A stretch of 64,000 nucleotides of DNA from Martinezella dioscoreae (GTDB lineage Bacteria > Pseudomonadota > Alphaproteobacteria > Rhizobiales > Rhizobiaceae). This document shows positions 54,458 to 62,500 of the stretch, piece after piece. A program made the translations under genes and the position numbers. Each line of letters begins with the position of its first letter. Position 1 is the stretch's first letter. The DNA lies in assembly GCF_009176305.1 (NCBI RefSeq), contig NZ_BLAJ01000008.1:62001-126000 (forward strand), in the 5' to 3' direction. The notes under the pieces are model-generated. The model did no database searches. It was not told the origin of the DNA and was given only the letters and a program-made list of their open reading frames with translations.

Positions 54458-55159
54458 ATGACGACCCAGCCGAACATAGCAGCCGTTGCCTTTCTGATTG
54501 CCGATCCCACGCGGGCGGCCATATTGTCGGCGCTCCTCGATGGCCGGGCGCGGCCAGCCGGCGAGCTCGCCCATGCGGCCGGCGTGACGGCACAGACAGC
54601 CAGTTCGCATCTCGGTAAATTATTGGCCGGCGAGCTGCTGGCCGTGGAAGCCGAGGGGCGGCATCGATATTACCGTCTCGCCGGTTCCCATGTCGCGCTG
54701 GCGCTCGAGACCCTCGCCTCCATCGGTCCGGCGCAATCCGTGCGAAGAAAGCCGTTGACCCGGGATGCGCGGAAGCTTCGGTTCGCGCGTTGCTGCTATG
54801 ATCATCTAGCCGGCCGCGTTGGGATCGCCCTAACCCATGGATTGGTGGAGCAGGGGTTCCTTGTCGCGGCCGAAAAGAAGCGGTTCGAACTCACGCCTGA
54901 TGGTGCGAAGTGGTTCGACCGCATGGGCATGAACACGGCCAGCATCAGACCCACGCGCCATGGGCTTGCCCGGCAATGCCTCGATTGGACGGAGAGAGAA
55001 CATCATCTTGCTGGACCGCTTGGCGTTCATTTGACCAAGTTCCTCTTGGCGAAGGGTTGCATACGACGGGCGCCTTCGTCCCGGGCCGTTGACGTCACGC
55101 CGAAAGGTTGGAAGGTGTTGAAGGAGCATTTCGGCATTGACGAGCAAGCCTTGCTCTGA
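54458..55159 (+). CDS. ArsR-family transcriptional regulator (long form)
   Basis: 233 residues from ATG 54458 with GGAGAGG upstream. The winged helix occupies residues 10-85 (FLIADPTRAAILSALLDGRA, AHAAGVTAQTASSHLGKLLA). The second half (RKLRFARCCYDHLAGRVGIA to RRAPSSRAVDVTPKGWKVLK) is a winged-helix-like extension seen in longer ArsR proteins of proteobacteria. Cysteines C107 and C108 could bind a metal or sense oxidation. It stands alone before the GntR cluster and is divergent from the metallophosphoesterase, which could be a target. Confidence 0.85.
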   Translation: MTTQPNIAAVAFLIADPTRAAILSALLDGRARPAGELAHAAGVTAQTASSHLGKLLAGELLAVEAEGRHRYYRLAGSHVALALETLASIGPAQSVRRKPLTRDARKLRFARCCYDHLAGRVGIALTHGLVEQGFLVAAEKKRFELTPDGAKWFDRMGMNTASIRPTRHGLARQCLDWTEREHHLAGPLGVHLTKFLLAKGCIRRAPSSRAVDVTPKGWKVLKEHFGIDEQALL

Positions 55160-55213
55160 CGGGCGCTCTCCCGCATTGACTTCATTTCGACAATGGATGA
55201 TTTTGGTACGCCA

Positions 55214-55226
55214 TATTATGGTATCC
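55214..55226. promoter_or_regulatory. Candidate GntR operator, copy 1
   Basis: TATTATGGTATCC lies 20 bases before the GntR gene start. It matches the two other copies at 57.0 and 57.2 kb except for one missing base (consensus TATTATGGTATACC). A GGTACGCCAT half-site lies just before it. Confidence 0.6.
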
Positions 55227-55245
55227 GAAGATCGAGGGTCTGGAA

Positions 55246-55941
55246 ATGAATGACGATGCGCATGGCGCCGCGATTCGCGTGGAGCGTCCGACGAAGACGT
55301 TGCGGGAGCTCGCCCTCGACAAGGTGCGAGAGGCGATCATCAGCGGCTATTTCCGCCCGGGCGACCGCCTGGTCGAACGCGATCTTTGCGCTCAGCTCGG
55401 CGTCAGCCGCACGATCGTGCGCGAGGTGCTGCGCCATCTCGAATCCGAAGGCCTCGTCGCCAACCTTCCGAACAAGGGGCCGATCGTCGCGCAGCTCAAT
55501 CATGACGAAGCCAAGCAGATCTACGAGATCCGCGCCGCGCTCGAAGGGATGGCGGCACGGCTTTGCGCCGAGCAGAACAACCCCGCGATCGCGGATGCAC
55601 TGGACAAGTCGCTCGAGGACATAAGGCATAGCTACCGCGAGAAGGACATGGCCGGTGTGCTCGCCCACACATCGTCGTTCTATCAGACGCTGTTCAGCAT
55701 GGTCGACCGCCATGTGGCCTGGGGCGTCGTCAACCTTCTGACCGTGCGCATCAATCACCTGCGCTCCATGACGATCAAGACGCAAGATCGCGATGTTCAA
55801 GGACCCGCGCAGATGGCGCGTATCGTCGATGCTATCAGGCGCGGCGACGGCGACGGCGCCTATCAGGCGGCGATGGATCATGTCGCCAGCGCAAGCGCCA
55901 TCGCCCAGGCCGTGCTTTCCGGGCGGCAGCCGATCGATTGA
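55246..55941 (+). CDS. GntR-family regulator (FadR/FCD type)
   Basis: 231 residues. The winged helix is at residues 18-85, with GYFRPGDRLVERDLCAQLGV and SRTIVREVLRHLESEGLV. The C-terminal half is an all-helical FCD effector domain, with LEGMAARLCAEQNNPAIADA. FCD regulators usually bind acids such as lactate, gluconate or dicarboxylates with a metal. It is the first gene of the catabolic cluster, and the TATTATGGTATACC-like motif near it and downstream makes it the likely regulator. The ureohydrolase gene starts 15 bases after its stop. Confidence 0.9.
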   Translation: MNDDAHGAAIRVERPTKTLRELALDKVREAIISGYFRPGDRLVERDLCAQLGVSRTIVREVLRHLESEGLVANLPNKGPIVAQLNHDEAKQIYEIRAALEGMAARLCAEQNNPAIADALDKSLEDIRHSYREKDMAGVLAHTSSFYQTLFSMVDRHVAWGVVNLLTVRINHLRSMTIKTQDRDVQGPAQMARIVDAIRRGDGDGAYQAAMDHVASASAIAQAVLSGRQPID

Positions 55942-55956
55942 TTTCCCAAGAAGGCC

Positions 55957-56874
55957 ATGAAGATGCCGGCTTCCTCTTCCTTTCTCGGCTTCCCGGACCG
56001 CCTCGATGACGGTGGTCCGCCGCGTGTGGTGATCTTCGGCGCGGGTCACGGCAGTACCTATCCCGGCAGGGACAGCAGCGGGCATGCCTTGTCGGCGGAA
56101 GCTATCCGGGACGCCAGCCAGGATGACGCCGGCTTAGTCGATCACTGGGATTTCGATCTCGGCGGCCCGTTGTTTGCTGGTAAGCCCGCTTGCTGCGTCG
56201 ACGTCGGAAACGTCGAGACTGTCATGCACGACAATGCCGGCAACCGCGATCGGATCGAGGCAAGGACGCGCGGCGTGCTTGCATTGCCGGCCATTCCGAT
56301 CCTGCTTGGCGGCGATTGTTCCGTCACGATCCCGTTCATCGCCGGCTTTGCGGATGAGGGGCCGGTCTGGATCTTGCAGATCGATGCCCATATCGACTGG
56401 CGCGACACGCTGCATGGCGAGCGCTACGGCTATTCAAGCCCGATGCGGCGGGTAAGCGAGATGCCGCATGTCGCCGGAATGGTGCAGGTCGGCCTGCGTG
56501 GCGTCGGCAGTGCCCGCCCTTCGGATATCGAGACAGCGCAACGCTATGGCAGCCGCTTTGTCACGGCCCGCGAGATCCATGCCCAAGGGGTCGAGGCCGC
56601 TCTCCGGCACATTCCGAAGGGTGCTCGGGTCGTTGTCACCTTGGATTGCGACAGCATCGATCCCGGCATCATGCCGGCCGTGGCGGCTCGCACGCCCGGC
56701 GGCCTCACCTATACGCAGATCATCGACCTGATCGCCGGCCTCGGCCGGCGGGCTGACATCGCGGGTTTTGATCTGGTGGAGCTCTATCCTCCCGCCGATA
56801 TCGACGGCCTTTCGGCCCTGACCGCCGCGCGCATTGTCGTCAATGTGATCGGCGCCCTCATCCGCCAGGGCTAA
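55957..56874 (+). CDS. Ureohydrolase (agmatinase/arginase) family, altered metal motif
   Basis: 305 residues; ATG 55963 is an alternative start. The three metal motifs of the family are visible: LGGDCSVTIP (D120, C121), QIDAHIDWRD (D143, H145, D147) and TLDCDSIDPG (D230, D232). In arginases and agmatinases the first motif is GGDHS, and its His binds the first Mn ion; here the codon TGT gives Cys at that place. Other ligands look intact. The N-terminal FGAGHGSTYPGRDSSGHALS resembles guanidinobutyrase/agmatinase-type proteins. Family members hydrolyse guanidino compounds to urea plus amine. The Cys may change metal or substrate. It shares a strand with, and probably control by, the GntR gene. 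Confidence 0.85.
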   Translation: MKMPASSSFLGFPDRLDDGGPPRVVIFGAGHGSTYPGRDSSGHALSAEAIRDASQDDAGLVDHWDFDLGGPLFAGKPACCVDVGNVETVMHDNAGNRDRIEARTRGVLALPAIPILLGGDCSVTIPFIAGFADEGPVWILQIDAHIDWRDTLHGERYGYSSPMRRVSEMPHVAGMVQVGLRGVGSARPSDIETAQRYGSRFVTAREIHAQGVEAALRHIPKGARVVVTLDCDSIDPGIMPAVAARTPGGLTYTQIIDLIAGLGRRADIAGFDLVELYPPADIDGLSALTAARIVVNVIGALIRQG

Positions 56875-57004
56875 CGGCCGCGAAAATCTCGCCATATGAG
56901 GAGCCGGCTTGCGCCACGTCGGACGATGCGAGAAGCCGTCACGCCCCATCAAATTGTCGTTTGCCTCCCGGAGCGGGTTGACACTGGCACGCCTTCGGTG
57001 TGAC

Positions 57005-57018
57005 GGTATACCATAATA
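57005..57018 (-). promoter_or_regulatory. Candidate GntR operator, copy 2
   Basis: GGTATACCATAATA on the plus strand is TATTATGGTATACC on the minus strand. The GGTATACC core is a perfect 8-base palindrome. It is the best match of the three copies to the consensus. Confidence 0.6.
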
Positions 57019-57180
57019 ACGAATACGGACGCGGAACATCGGCGGCTTAAGATCCGCGGCGACAAGCATCGCTTTCGCGGGCACCTTTCTCTGCCCCTCC
57101 ATAAGCTACTGATAGAGTTGATTATTTCTGACAACGGCAGGTTTTTTAGTCCGGTCGCTCGAAGCTGCTTGACAGTTCAG

Positions 57181-57194
57181 TATTATGGCATACC
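57181..57194 (+). promoter_or_regulatory. Candidate GntR operator, copy 3
   Basis: TATTATGGCATACC differs from copy 2 at one base; together with the following AT it forms ATGGCATACCAT, an imperfect dyad. It lies 31 bases upstream of the DUF1185 gene, where repressor binding would block transcription. Confidence 0.6.
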
Positions 57195-57224
57195 ATCATA
57201 TGTAATCCTAGACGAGAGCGAGCC

Positions 57225-57827
57225 ATGAGCCTTCAGATCCGAAAAACCGTCCTGCAGATCGAAACGACGCTTGTTGAAGGGGGTAGGGCAGCGGCCACGC
57301 CGTTGAAGCTCTTCTCGGCATGCGCGATCGTCAAAAACCCTTGGGCTGGTCGTGGCTTCGTCGCGGATCTGAAGCCCGAGATTCATGCCGCGGCACCCGT
57401 TCTCGGCGAACTGCTCACCAAGATGATCATCGATGCGGTCGGATCGGGCGAGGCCGTCGAGGCTTACGGCAAATCCGCCGTCGTCGGTCTCGATGGCGAG
57501 ATCGAGCATGCATCCGCGCTGATCCACACTCTTCGCTTCGGCAATCATTATCGCCATGCCGTCGGCGCCAAATCCTATCTCGCCTTCTGCAACACGCGCG
57601 GACCGGCCAATGCGCCGATCATGATCCCGCTCATGGACAAGAATGACGAAGGTCGCCGCTCGCATTATCTGACAATCCAGACGTCGATACCCGATGCACC
57701 GGCCGCCGACGAAATCGTCATCGCGCTTGGTGCCTCGATCGGTGGTCGGCCGCATCATCGCATCGGCGATCGCTATCAGGATCTTAAGGATCTGGGACAG
57801 GACGTCTCCAATCCGGCCGGCGTTTAA
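57225..57827 (+). CDS. DUF1185 'amino acid synthesis' family protein
   Basis: 200 residues. The sequence fits the DUF1185 family: KTVLQIETTLVEGGRAAATP at the start, ACAIVKNPWAGRG, AVEAYGKSAVVGLDGEIEHA and FGNHYRHAVGAKSYLAFCNT. Structures of family members are known, but no reaction has been assigned as far as I know. The Pfam name refers to context, not to a demonstrated role. It leads the operon that contains a hydrolase, a flavin monooxygenase system and an aldehyde dehydrogenase. A role in handling an acid or amide intermediate is plausible but not shown. Confidence 0.85.
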   Translation: MSLQIRKTVLQIETTLVEGGRAAATPLKLFSACAIVKNPWAGRGFVADLKPEIHAAAPVLGELLTKMIIDAVGSGEAVEAYGKSAVVGLDGEIEHASALIHTLRFGNHYRHAVGAKSYLAFCNTRGPANAPIMIPLMDKNDEGRRSHYLTIQTSIPDAPAADEIVIALGASIGGRPHHRIGDRYQDLKDLGQDVSNPAGV

Positions 57828-57843
57828 GAGATTGGGCGTCTGG

Positions 57844-58689
57844 ATGCCGGCGATGGAAACGATGGATCAGAACAAGGCCGATCTTCTGAATGTGGGAGGC
57901 TTGCCTCGCAAGCACACGGCGCGCGGCACAGCCTATCATGAAGTCGGCAAAGGTGAGCCGCTGGTGCTGATCCATGGTGTGGGCATGCGGCTTGAAGCCT
58001 GGATGCCACAGATCGAGGCTTTTTCCAGAAGCCATCGCGTCATCGCCGTCGATATGCCGGGTCATGGGGAAAGCGTTGGTTTGCCTCCGGGCAGCAAGCT
58101 GGAGGTCTTTGTCGCCTGGTTCGGCGGCTTTCTCGATGAGATGGCGTTCAGTGAGGTCAATGTCGCCGGCCATTCGATGGGCGCGCTCGTTGCCGGAGGG
58201 GCCGCCGCCACCTTCGGTGAGCGGATCAAGAGGGTCGCCTATCTCAATGGCGTCTATCGGCGCGATCCCGAGGCCAAGGCGGCCGTGCTGGCACGCGCAG
58301 CCGCGATACCGATTTCAGGTGTCGACAAGGAGGGCCCGCTGCAGCGTTGGTTCGGCGATGATGCTCGAAGTGAAGTCGGGCGGGAACTCACGCGGAACTG
58401 GTTGAGCCTTGTCGATCCGAAAGCCTATGCCACGGCCTATGCGGCTTTCGCCGGTGGCGATGAGACCTATGCCGATCGCTGGCCCGATGTCGGGGCACCG
58501 GCCTTGTTCCTGACGGGATCCGACGATCCGAACTCGACGCCACGGATGGCGGAGGAGATGGCGGCGGCGGCACCCAAAGGCTGGGCACGGATCGTCGAAG
58601 GGCACCGCCATATGGTGAACCTGACCGCGCCAGTTATCGTCAATGAGCTGCTTGCCGAGTGGCTTTCATGCGGGGAGGACGCAAGATGA
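57844..58689 (+). CDS. Alpha/beta-fold hydrolase
   Basis: 281 residues from ATG 57844; ATG 57853 and 57862 are also possible. The fold is a lipase/esterase-like alpha/beta hydrolase with oxyanion segment VLIHGVGMRLEAW, nucleophile S111 in AGHSMGA, a catalytic acid probably in FLTGSDDPNS, and His in EGHRHMV. MPGHGES after strand 5 is typical of the aromatic/amide-product hydrolases (MhpC, PcaD and RutD relatives). In the operon it should act on a C-C, ester or amide bond of an intermediate. The next gene overlaps its stop as ATGA. Confidence 0.86.
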   Translation: MPAMETMDQNKADLLNVGGLPRKHTARGTAYHEVGKGEPLVLIHGVGMRLEAWMPQIEAFSRSHRVIAVDMPGHGESVGLPPGSKLEVFVAWFGGFLDEMAFSEVNVAGHSMGALVAGGAAATFGERIKRVAYLNGVYRRDPEAKAAVLARAAAIPISGVDKEGPLQRWFGDDARSEVGRELTRNWLSLVDPKAYATAYAAFAGGDETYADRWPDVGAPALFLTGSDDPNSTPRMAEEMAAAAPKGWARIVEGHRHMVNLTAPVIVNELLAEWLSCGEDAR

Positions 58690-59621
58690 CGGCACAAGAT
58701 TTCGATCCAAGGGCGCTGCGCGACGCCTTCGGCGCGTTTCCGACGGGCGTGACGGTCGTCACCGCGCGCGATCAGGCTGGTCTGCCGATCGGCTTTACGG
58801 CGAATTCCTTCACGTCGGTATCGCTTGAGCCGCCGCTTCTTCTTGTTTGCCTCGCCAAGACCTCGCGTAATTTCGCGGCCATGACGAGCGCGAAGCACTT
58901 TGCCATCAATGTACTCTCGGAGACGCAGAAGGCCGTCTCCAACACCTTTGCCCGACCCGTTGAAGACCGGTTTGCCGCCGTCGAGTGGACTTCCGGGGCG
59001 GATGGTTGTCCGATCCTCGCCGATGTCGCCGCCTGGTTCGAATGTGCCATGAGCGAAGTGATCGAAGCAGGCGATCACGTTGTCCTGATGGGACGTATCG
59101 TCTCGTTCGACAATAGCGGCCGCAATGGGCTGGGCTATGCCCGTGGCGGCTATTTCACCCCGATCCTGGCGAGCAAGGCGGTCTCCGCTGCGGCGGAGGG
59201 CAATATCGAGCTGGGTGCCGTTCTCGAGCGCGACGGCGAGATCCTGCTGCTCGGGGACGATGTTCTGGCTCTTCCCAATTGCGAGGGCAGGGAGGGCAGC
59301 CCCGCCGATATTCTCGGTCAGTATTTACGGACGCTGACCGGCCTTACCGTGACCGTCGGCTTTCTCTATTCCGTCTATGAAGGCAGGAGCGATGGCAAGC
59401 ATCACATCGTCTATCGGGCCTTTGCTTCACAAGGTGAGCCGCGCGAGGGCCGGTTCCTCAAGCCGGATGCGCTCAAGACCGCGCATTTCAAGACCAGCTC
59501 CACGGCCGATATCGTCTCCCGCTTCGCGCTGGAAAGCCAGATCGGCAATTTCGGGGTCTATTTTGGCGACGAGACCTCCGGCATGGTGCGACCGGTTTCC
59601 GGAAAGGCGGTGCGGGCATGA
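58686..59621 (+). CDS. Flavin reductase with C-terminal extension
   Basis: 311 residues from ATG 58686, with GGGGAGGA upstream, overlapping the hydrolase stop. Residues 1-160 are a flavin reductase (FMN-binding split barrel) domain: FGAFPTGVTVVTA, GFTANSFTSVSLEPPLLLVC, HFAINVLSETQKAVSNTFAR and DHVVLMGRIVSFD. Plain reductases of this family stop there. Residues 165-311 form an added domain with NIELGAVLERDGEILLLGDD and GFLYSVYEGRSDGKHHIVYR, which looks like a Nudix-type fold without a complete Nudix box. The protein should supply reduced FMN to the LLM monooxygenase encoded by the next, overlapping gene. The extension may couple or regulate the two. Confidence 0.86.
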   Translation: MTAQDFDPRALRDAFGAFPTGVTVVTARDQAGLPIGFTANSFTSVSLEPPLLLVCLAKTSRNFAAMTSAKHFAINVLSETQKAVSNTFARPVEDRFAAVEWTSGADGCPILADVAAWFECAMSEVIEAGDHVVLMGRIVSFDNSGRNGLGYARGGYFTPILASKAVSAAAEGNIELGAVLERDGEILLLGDDVLALPNCEGREGSPADILGQYLRTLTGLTVTVGFLYSVYEGRSDGKHHIVYRAFASQGEPREGRFLKPDALKTAHFKTSSTADIVSRFALESQIGNFGVYFGDETSGMVRPVSGKAVRA

Positions 59622-60658
59622 AATTCTCTCTCTTCGTTCACATGGAGCGCCTCGACGCGAACCAGACGCATAAGAGCCTCTATGAGGAGTTCGTCGCGCT
59701 GTGCGAGATCGCCGACAAGGGCGGCATGCACGCGATCTGGACGGGCGAGCATCATGGGATGGATTTCACCATCGCGCCCAATCCCTTTGTGACCATCGCT
59801 GATCTGGCGCGGCGCACATCGCGGGTAAGGCTTGGCACCGGAACGGTAATCGCGCCCTTCTGGCATCCGATCAAGCTTGCCGGCGAGGCCGCCATGGCCG
59901 ACATCATCTGCGACGGCAGGCTCGATATCGGCATTGCCCGCGGCGCCTATTCCTTTGAATATGAGCGATTGTTGCCGGGTCTCGACGCCTGGGGCGCTGG
60001 TCAGCGCATGCGCGAGCTGATCCCGGCTGTCAAAGGCATCTGGCAGGGGGATTACGCCCATGAGGGCGAGTTCTTCAAATTCCCGCCGACCACCTCGGCG
60101 CCAAAGCCGCTGCAGCAGCCCAATCCGCCGATCTGGGTTGCCGCGCGCGACCCGAATTCGCATGAATTCGCCGTCGCTAATGGCTGTAATGTCCAGGTGA
60201 CGCCGCTCTGGCAAGGTGACGATGAAGTCGAGGCGCTGATGGGGCGGTTCAATGACGCCTGCGCCAAGAACCCGGACATCGAGCGACCGAAGATCATGCT
60301 CCTGCGTCATACCTATGTCGGCTCGTCCGAGGATGACATCGCGCAGGCCGCCCATGAGCTCAGCGTCTATTACAACTACTTCTTCGCCTGGTTCAAGAAC
60401 GAGAAGCCGATCCATCAGGGCCTGATCGAGCGCATCCCGGAAGAAGACATTCGCGCCAATCCCATGCTGTCGGATGCGGTCATGCGCAGCAATAACGTCG
60501 TCGGCGATGCCCAAACCGTGATTGCCCGACTGAAGGCCTATCAGGCGATGGGCTACGACGAATATTCCTTCTGGATCGACACCGGCATGTCGTTCGAGCG
60601 CAAGAAGGCATCGCTCGAACGCTTCATCGCCGAGGTCATGCCGGCATTTGCGGAGTGA
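59618..60658 (+). CDS. LLM-class flavin-dependent monooxygenase
   Basis: 346 residues, bacterial luciferase-like TIM barrel. Motifs are GMHAIWTGEHHGMDFTIAPN, TSRVRLGTGTVIAPFWHPIK and GRLDIGIARGAYSFEYERLL; DVPDKATVV-type C-terminal features are replaced by NVVGDAQTVIARLKAYQAMG. It uses FMNH2 and O2 to oxygenate an organic substrate. It overlaps the flavin reductase gene by 4 bases, and the aldehyde dehydrogenase start overlaps or follows its stop directly. This is a two-component monooxygenase as in RutA, alkane, EDTA or pyrimidine degradation. Its substrate is unknown; the neighbours suggest a nitrogenous compound that yields an aldehyde. Confidence 0.9.
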   Translation: MKFSLFVHMERLDANQTHKSLYEEFVALCEIADKGGMHAIWTGEHHGMDFTIAPNPFVTIADLARRTSRVRLGTGTVIAPFWHPIKLAGEAAMADIICDGRLDIGIARGAYSFEYERLLPGLDAWGAGQRMRELIPAVKGIWQGDYAHEGEFFKFPPTTSAPKPLQQPNPPIWVAARDPNSHEFAVANGCNVQVTPLWQGDDEVEALMGRFNDACAKNPDIERPKIMLLRHTYVGSSEDDIAQAAHELSVYYNYFFAWFKNEKPIHQGLIERIPEEDIRANPMLSDAVMRSNNVVGDAQTVIARLKAYQAMGYDEYSFWIDTGMSFERKKASLERFIAEVMPAFAE

Positions 60659-60663
60659 ACGCC

Positions 60664-62127
60664 ATGCAGCGCTTCCAGTATTACATCGGCGGCGAATTTC
60701 TGGATGGGGAAGCCCGCTTCCAGAGCATCGATCCCGCGACTGGCGACGTCTGGGCAGAAATGCCGGAAGCGCGGGAGGCTGATGTCGACCGCGCCGTCGA
60801 TGCCGCCGAAAAGGCGCTTTACGAAGGCCCCTGGGCAAAGTTGACGGCGACGCAGCGTGGCAAGCTTCTCTACAGGCTCGCAGATCTCGTCGCGGCCAAT
60901 GCGCGGAAACTTGCCGAACTGGAGACGCTCGACACCGGCAAGATCATCCGCGAGACCTCGGCGCAGATCGCCTATGTCGCCGACTATTATCGCTACTATG
61001 CCGGCATCGCCGACAAGATCGAGGGCTCCTACCTGCCGATCGACAAACCGGACATGGATGTCTGGCTGCGCCGCGAGCCAGTCGGCGTCGTAGCCATGGT
61101 CGTGCCCTGGAATAGTCAGCTTTTTCTCTCGGCGGTGAAGATCGGACCGGCACTCGCCGCCGGCTGCACCATGGTCGTCAAGGCGTCCGAAGATGGTCCG
61201 GCGCCGTTACTGGAATTCGCGCGCCTGGTTCATGAAGCCGGCTTTCCGGCCGGCGTCGTCAACATCATCACCGGTTTCGGCCCTTCTTGCGGCGCGGTAC
61301 TCGGGCGGCACCCCAAGGTCGCGCATATCGCCTTTACCGGCGGACCGGAGACGGCACGCCATGTCATCCGCAATTCGGCCGAGAACCTTGCTTCGACCTC
61401 CTTGGAACTGGGCGGCAAATCACCCTTCATCGTCTTTGCCGATGCCGATCTCGAGAGCGCCGCGAATGCGCAAGTCGCCGGCATTTTCGCGGCAACTGGT
61501 CAAAGCTGCGTTGCCGGCTCGCGGCTGATCGTCGAGGCCAGCGTCAAGGATGCCTTTCTGTCGATCCTCAAGCGCAAGGCCGAGGCGATCCGCATCGGTT
61601 CACCGCTCGACATGGCGACCGAGGTCGGCCCGCTAGCTACGAAGCGCCAGCAGGACCATGTGGCCGCTCTCCTCGAGAAATCCATTGCGAGCGGCGCTCG
61701 GCGGATCACCGGTGGCCAAAAGCCAGACGGCGTGGGTTATTACTTCCCGCCGACGATCCTCGATTGCGATGGCGTCAACTCGCCGTCATTGGCCGAGGAA
61801 TTCTTCGGGCCGGTTCTGTCGGTTGTCTCGTTCGAGAGCGAGGCAGAAGCCTTGAGGCTTGCAAACGATACCCGCTACGGCCTGGCATCCGGTGTCTTCA
61901 CCCAGAATCTCACACGCGCCCATCGCCTGATGAAGGGCATCCGCGCCGGCGTCGTCTGGGTCAATACCTATCGCGCGGTATCGCCTATCGCGCCCTTCGG
62001 CGGCTTCGGCCTTTCCGGCCATGGCAGGGAAGGCGGGCTTGCGGCGGCGCTCGATTATACGCGCACCAAGACGATCTGGCTGCGCACATCGGACGATCCG
62101 ATTCCCGATCCCTTCGTCATGAGATGA
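60664..62127 (+). CDS. Aldehyde dehydrogenase (NAD(P)-dependent)
   Basis: 487 residues from ATG 60664 with GGAG nine bases earlier; GTG 60655 would overlap the preceding gene. All ALDH landmarks are present: PWNSQLFL and the cofactor loop, catalytic E248 in LELGGKSPF, catalytic C282 in GQSCVAGSR, and EEFFGPVLSV. The closest known types are betaine-aldehyde or medium-chain aldehyde dehydrogenases. It oxidises the aldehyde made in the pathway to an acid. The preceding monooxygenase and following NIPSNAP gene are on the same transcript. Confidence 0.92.
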   Translation: MQRFQYYIGGEFLDGEARFQSIDPATGDVWAEMPEAREADVDRAVDAAEKALYEGPWAKLTATQRGKLLYRLADLVAANARKLAELETLDTGKIIRETSAQIAYVADYYRYYAGIADKIEGSYLPIDKPDMDVWLRREPVGVVAMVVPWNSQLFLSAVKIGPALAAGCTMVVKASEDGPAPLLEFARLVHEAGFPAGVVNIITGFGPSCGAVLGRHPKVAHIAFTGGPETARHVIRNSAENLASTSLELGGKSPFIVFADADLESAANAQVAGIFAATGQSCVAGSRLIVEASVKDAFLSILKRKAEAIRIGSPLDMATEVGPLATKRQQDHVAALLEKSIASGARRITGGQKPDGVGYYFPPTILDCDGVNSPSLAEEFFGPVLSVVSFESEAEALRLANDTRYGLASGVFTQNLTRAHRLMKGIRAGVVWVNTYRAVSPIAPFGGFGLSGHGREGGLAAALDYTRTKTIWLRTSDDPIPDPFVMR

Positions 62128-62132
62128 GACCG

Positions 62133-62447
62133 ATGTTTTACGAGATCCGCACCTACCGGCTGAAGAACGGCACGACCCCGCAATATCTGAAGGTGGTGGA
62201 AGAGGAAGGGATTGCCATCCAAAAGGCCCATCTCGGCGATCTGGTCGGCTACTTCTACTCGGAAATCGGTGTCATCAACGAGATCGTGCACATCTGGGCC
62301 TATGCAAGCCTCGACGATCGCGAGGCCCGGCGCGGGCGGCTGGCCGCCGACCCCAAATGGCAGGCCTTCCTGCCGAAGATCCGCGACCTGATCGAACAAG
62401 CGGAAAACAAGATCATGAAGCCCGCCGGTTTCTCCCCATTGGGATGA
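62133..62447 (+). CDS. NIPSNAP-family protein
   Basis: 104 residues from ATG 62133; ATG 62124 (ATGA overlap with the dehydrogenase stop) would add three residues but lacks purines upstream. MFYEIRTYRLKNGTTPQYLK, VVEEEGIAIQKAHLGDLVGY and INEIVHIWAYASLDDREARR are characteristic of the NIPSNAP ferredoxin-like fold, related to monooxygenase-type ABM barrels. NIPSNAP genes are often next to catabolic operons and may act as small oxygenases or isomerases. Here it could process an intermediate of the same pathway. Active site residues are not defined. Confidence 0.82.
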   Translation: MFYEIRTYRLKNGTTPQYLKVVEEEGIAIQKAHLGDLVGYFYSEIGVINEIVHIWAYASLDDREARRGRLAADPKWQAFLPKIRDLIEQAENKIMKPAGFSPLG

Positions 62448-62500
62448 ACGGCGGGTGCGTAAGGCATGCCTCTAAAAACCGAAAACAAGGACAAGGGAAC

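Larger units (their letters stand above)
56875..57224. promoter_or_regulatory. Control region between ureohydrolase and main operon
   Basis: No gene in these 350 bases. It carries two copies of the GntR-type motif (57005-57018 and 57181-57194), each a few tens of bases downstream of a TTGACA hexamer (56978-56983 and 57169-57174). It is probably the promoter region of the DUF1185-hydrolase-monooxygenase operon. Confidence 0.55.
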
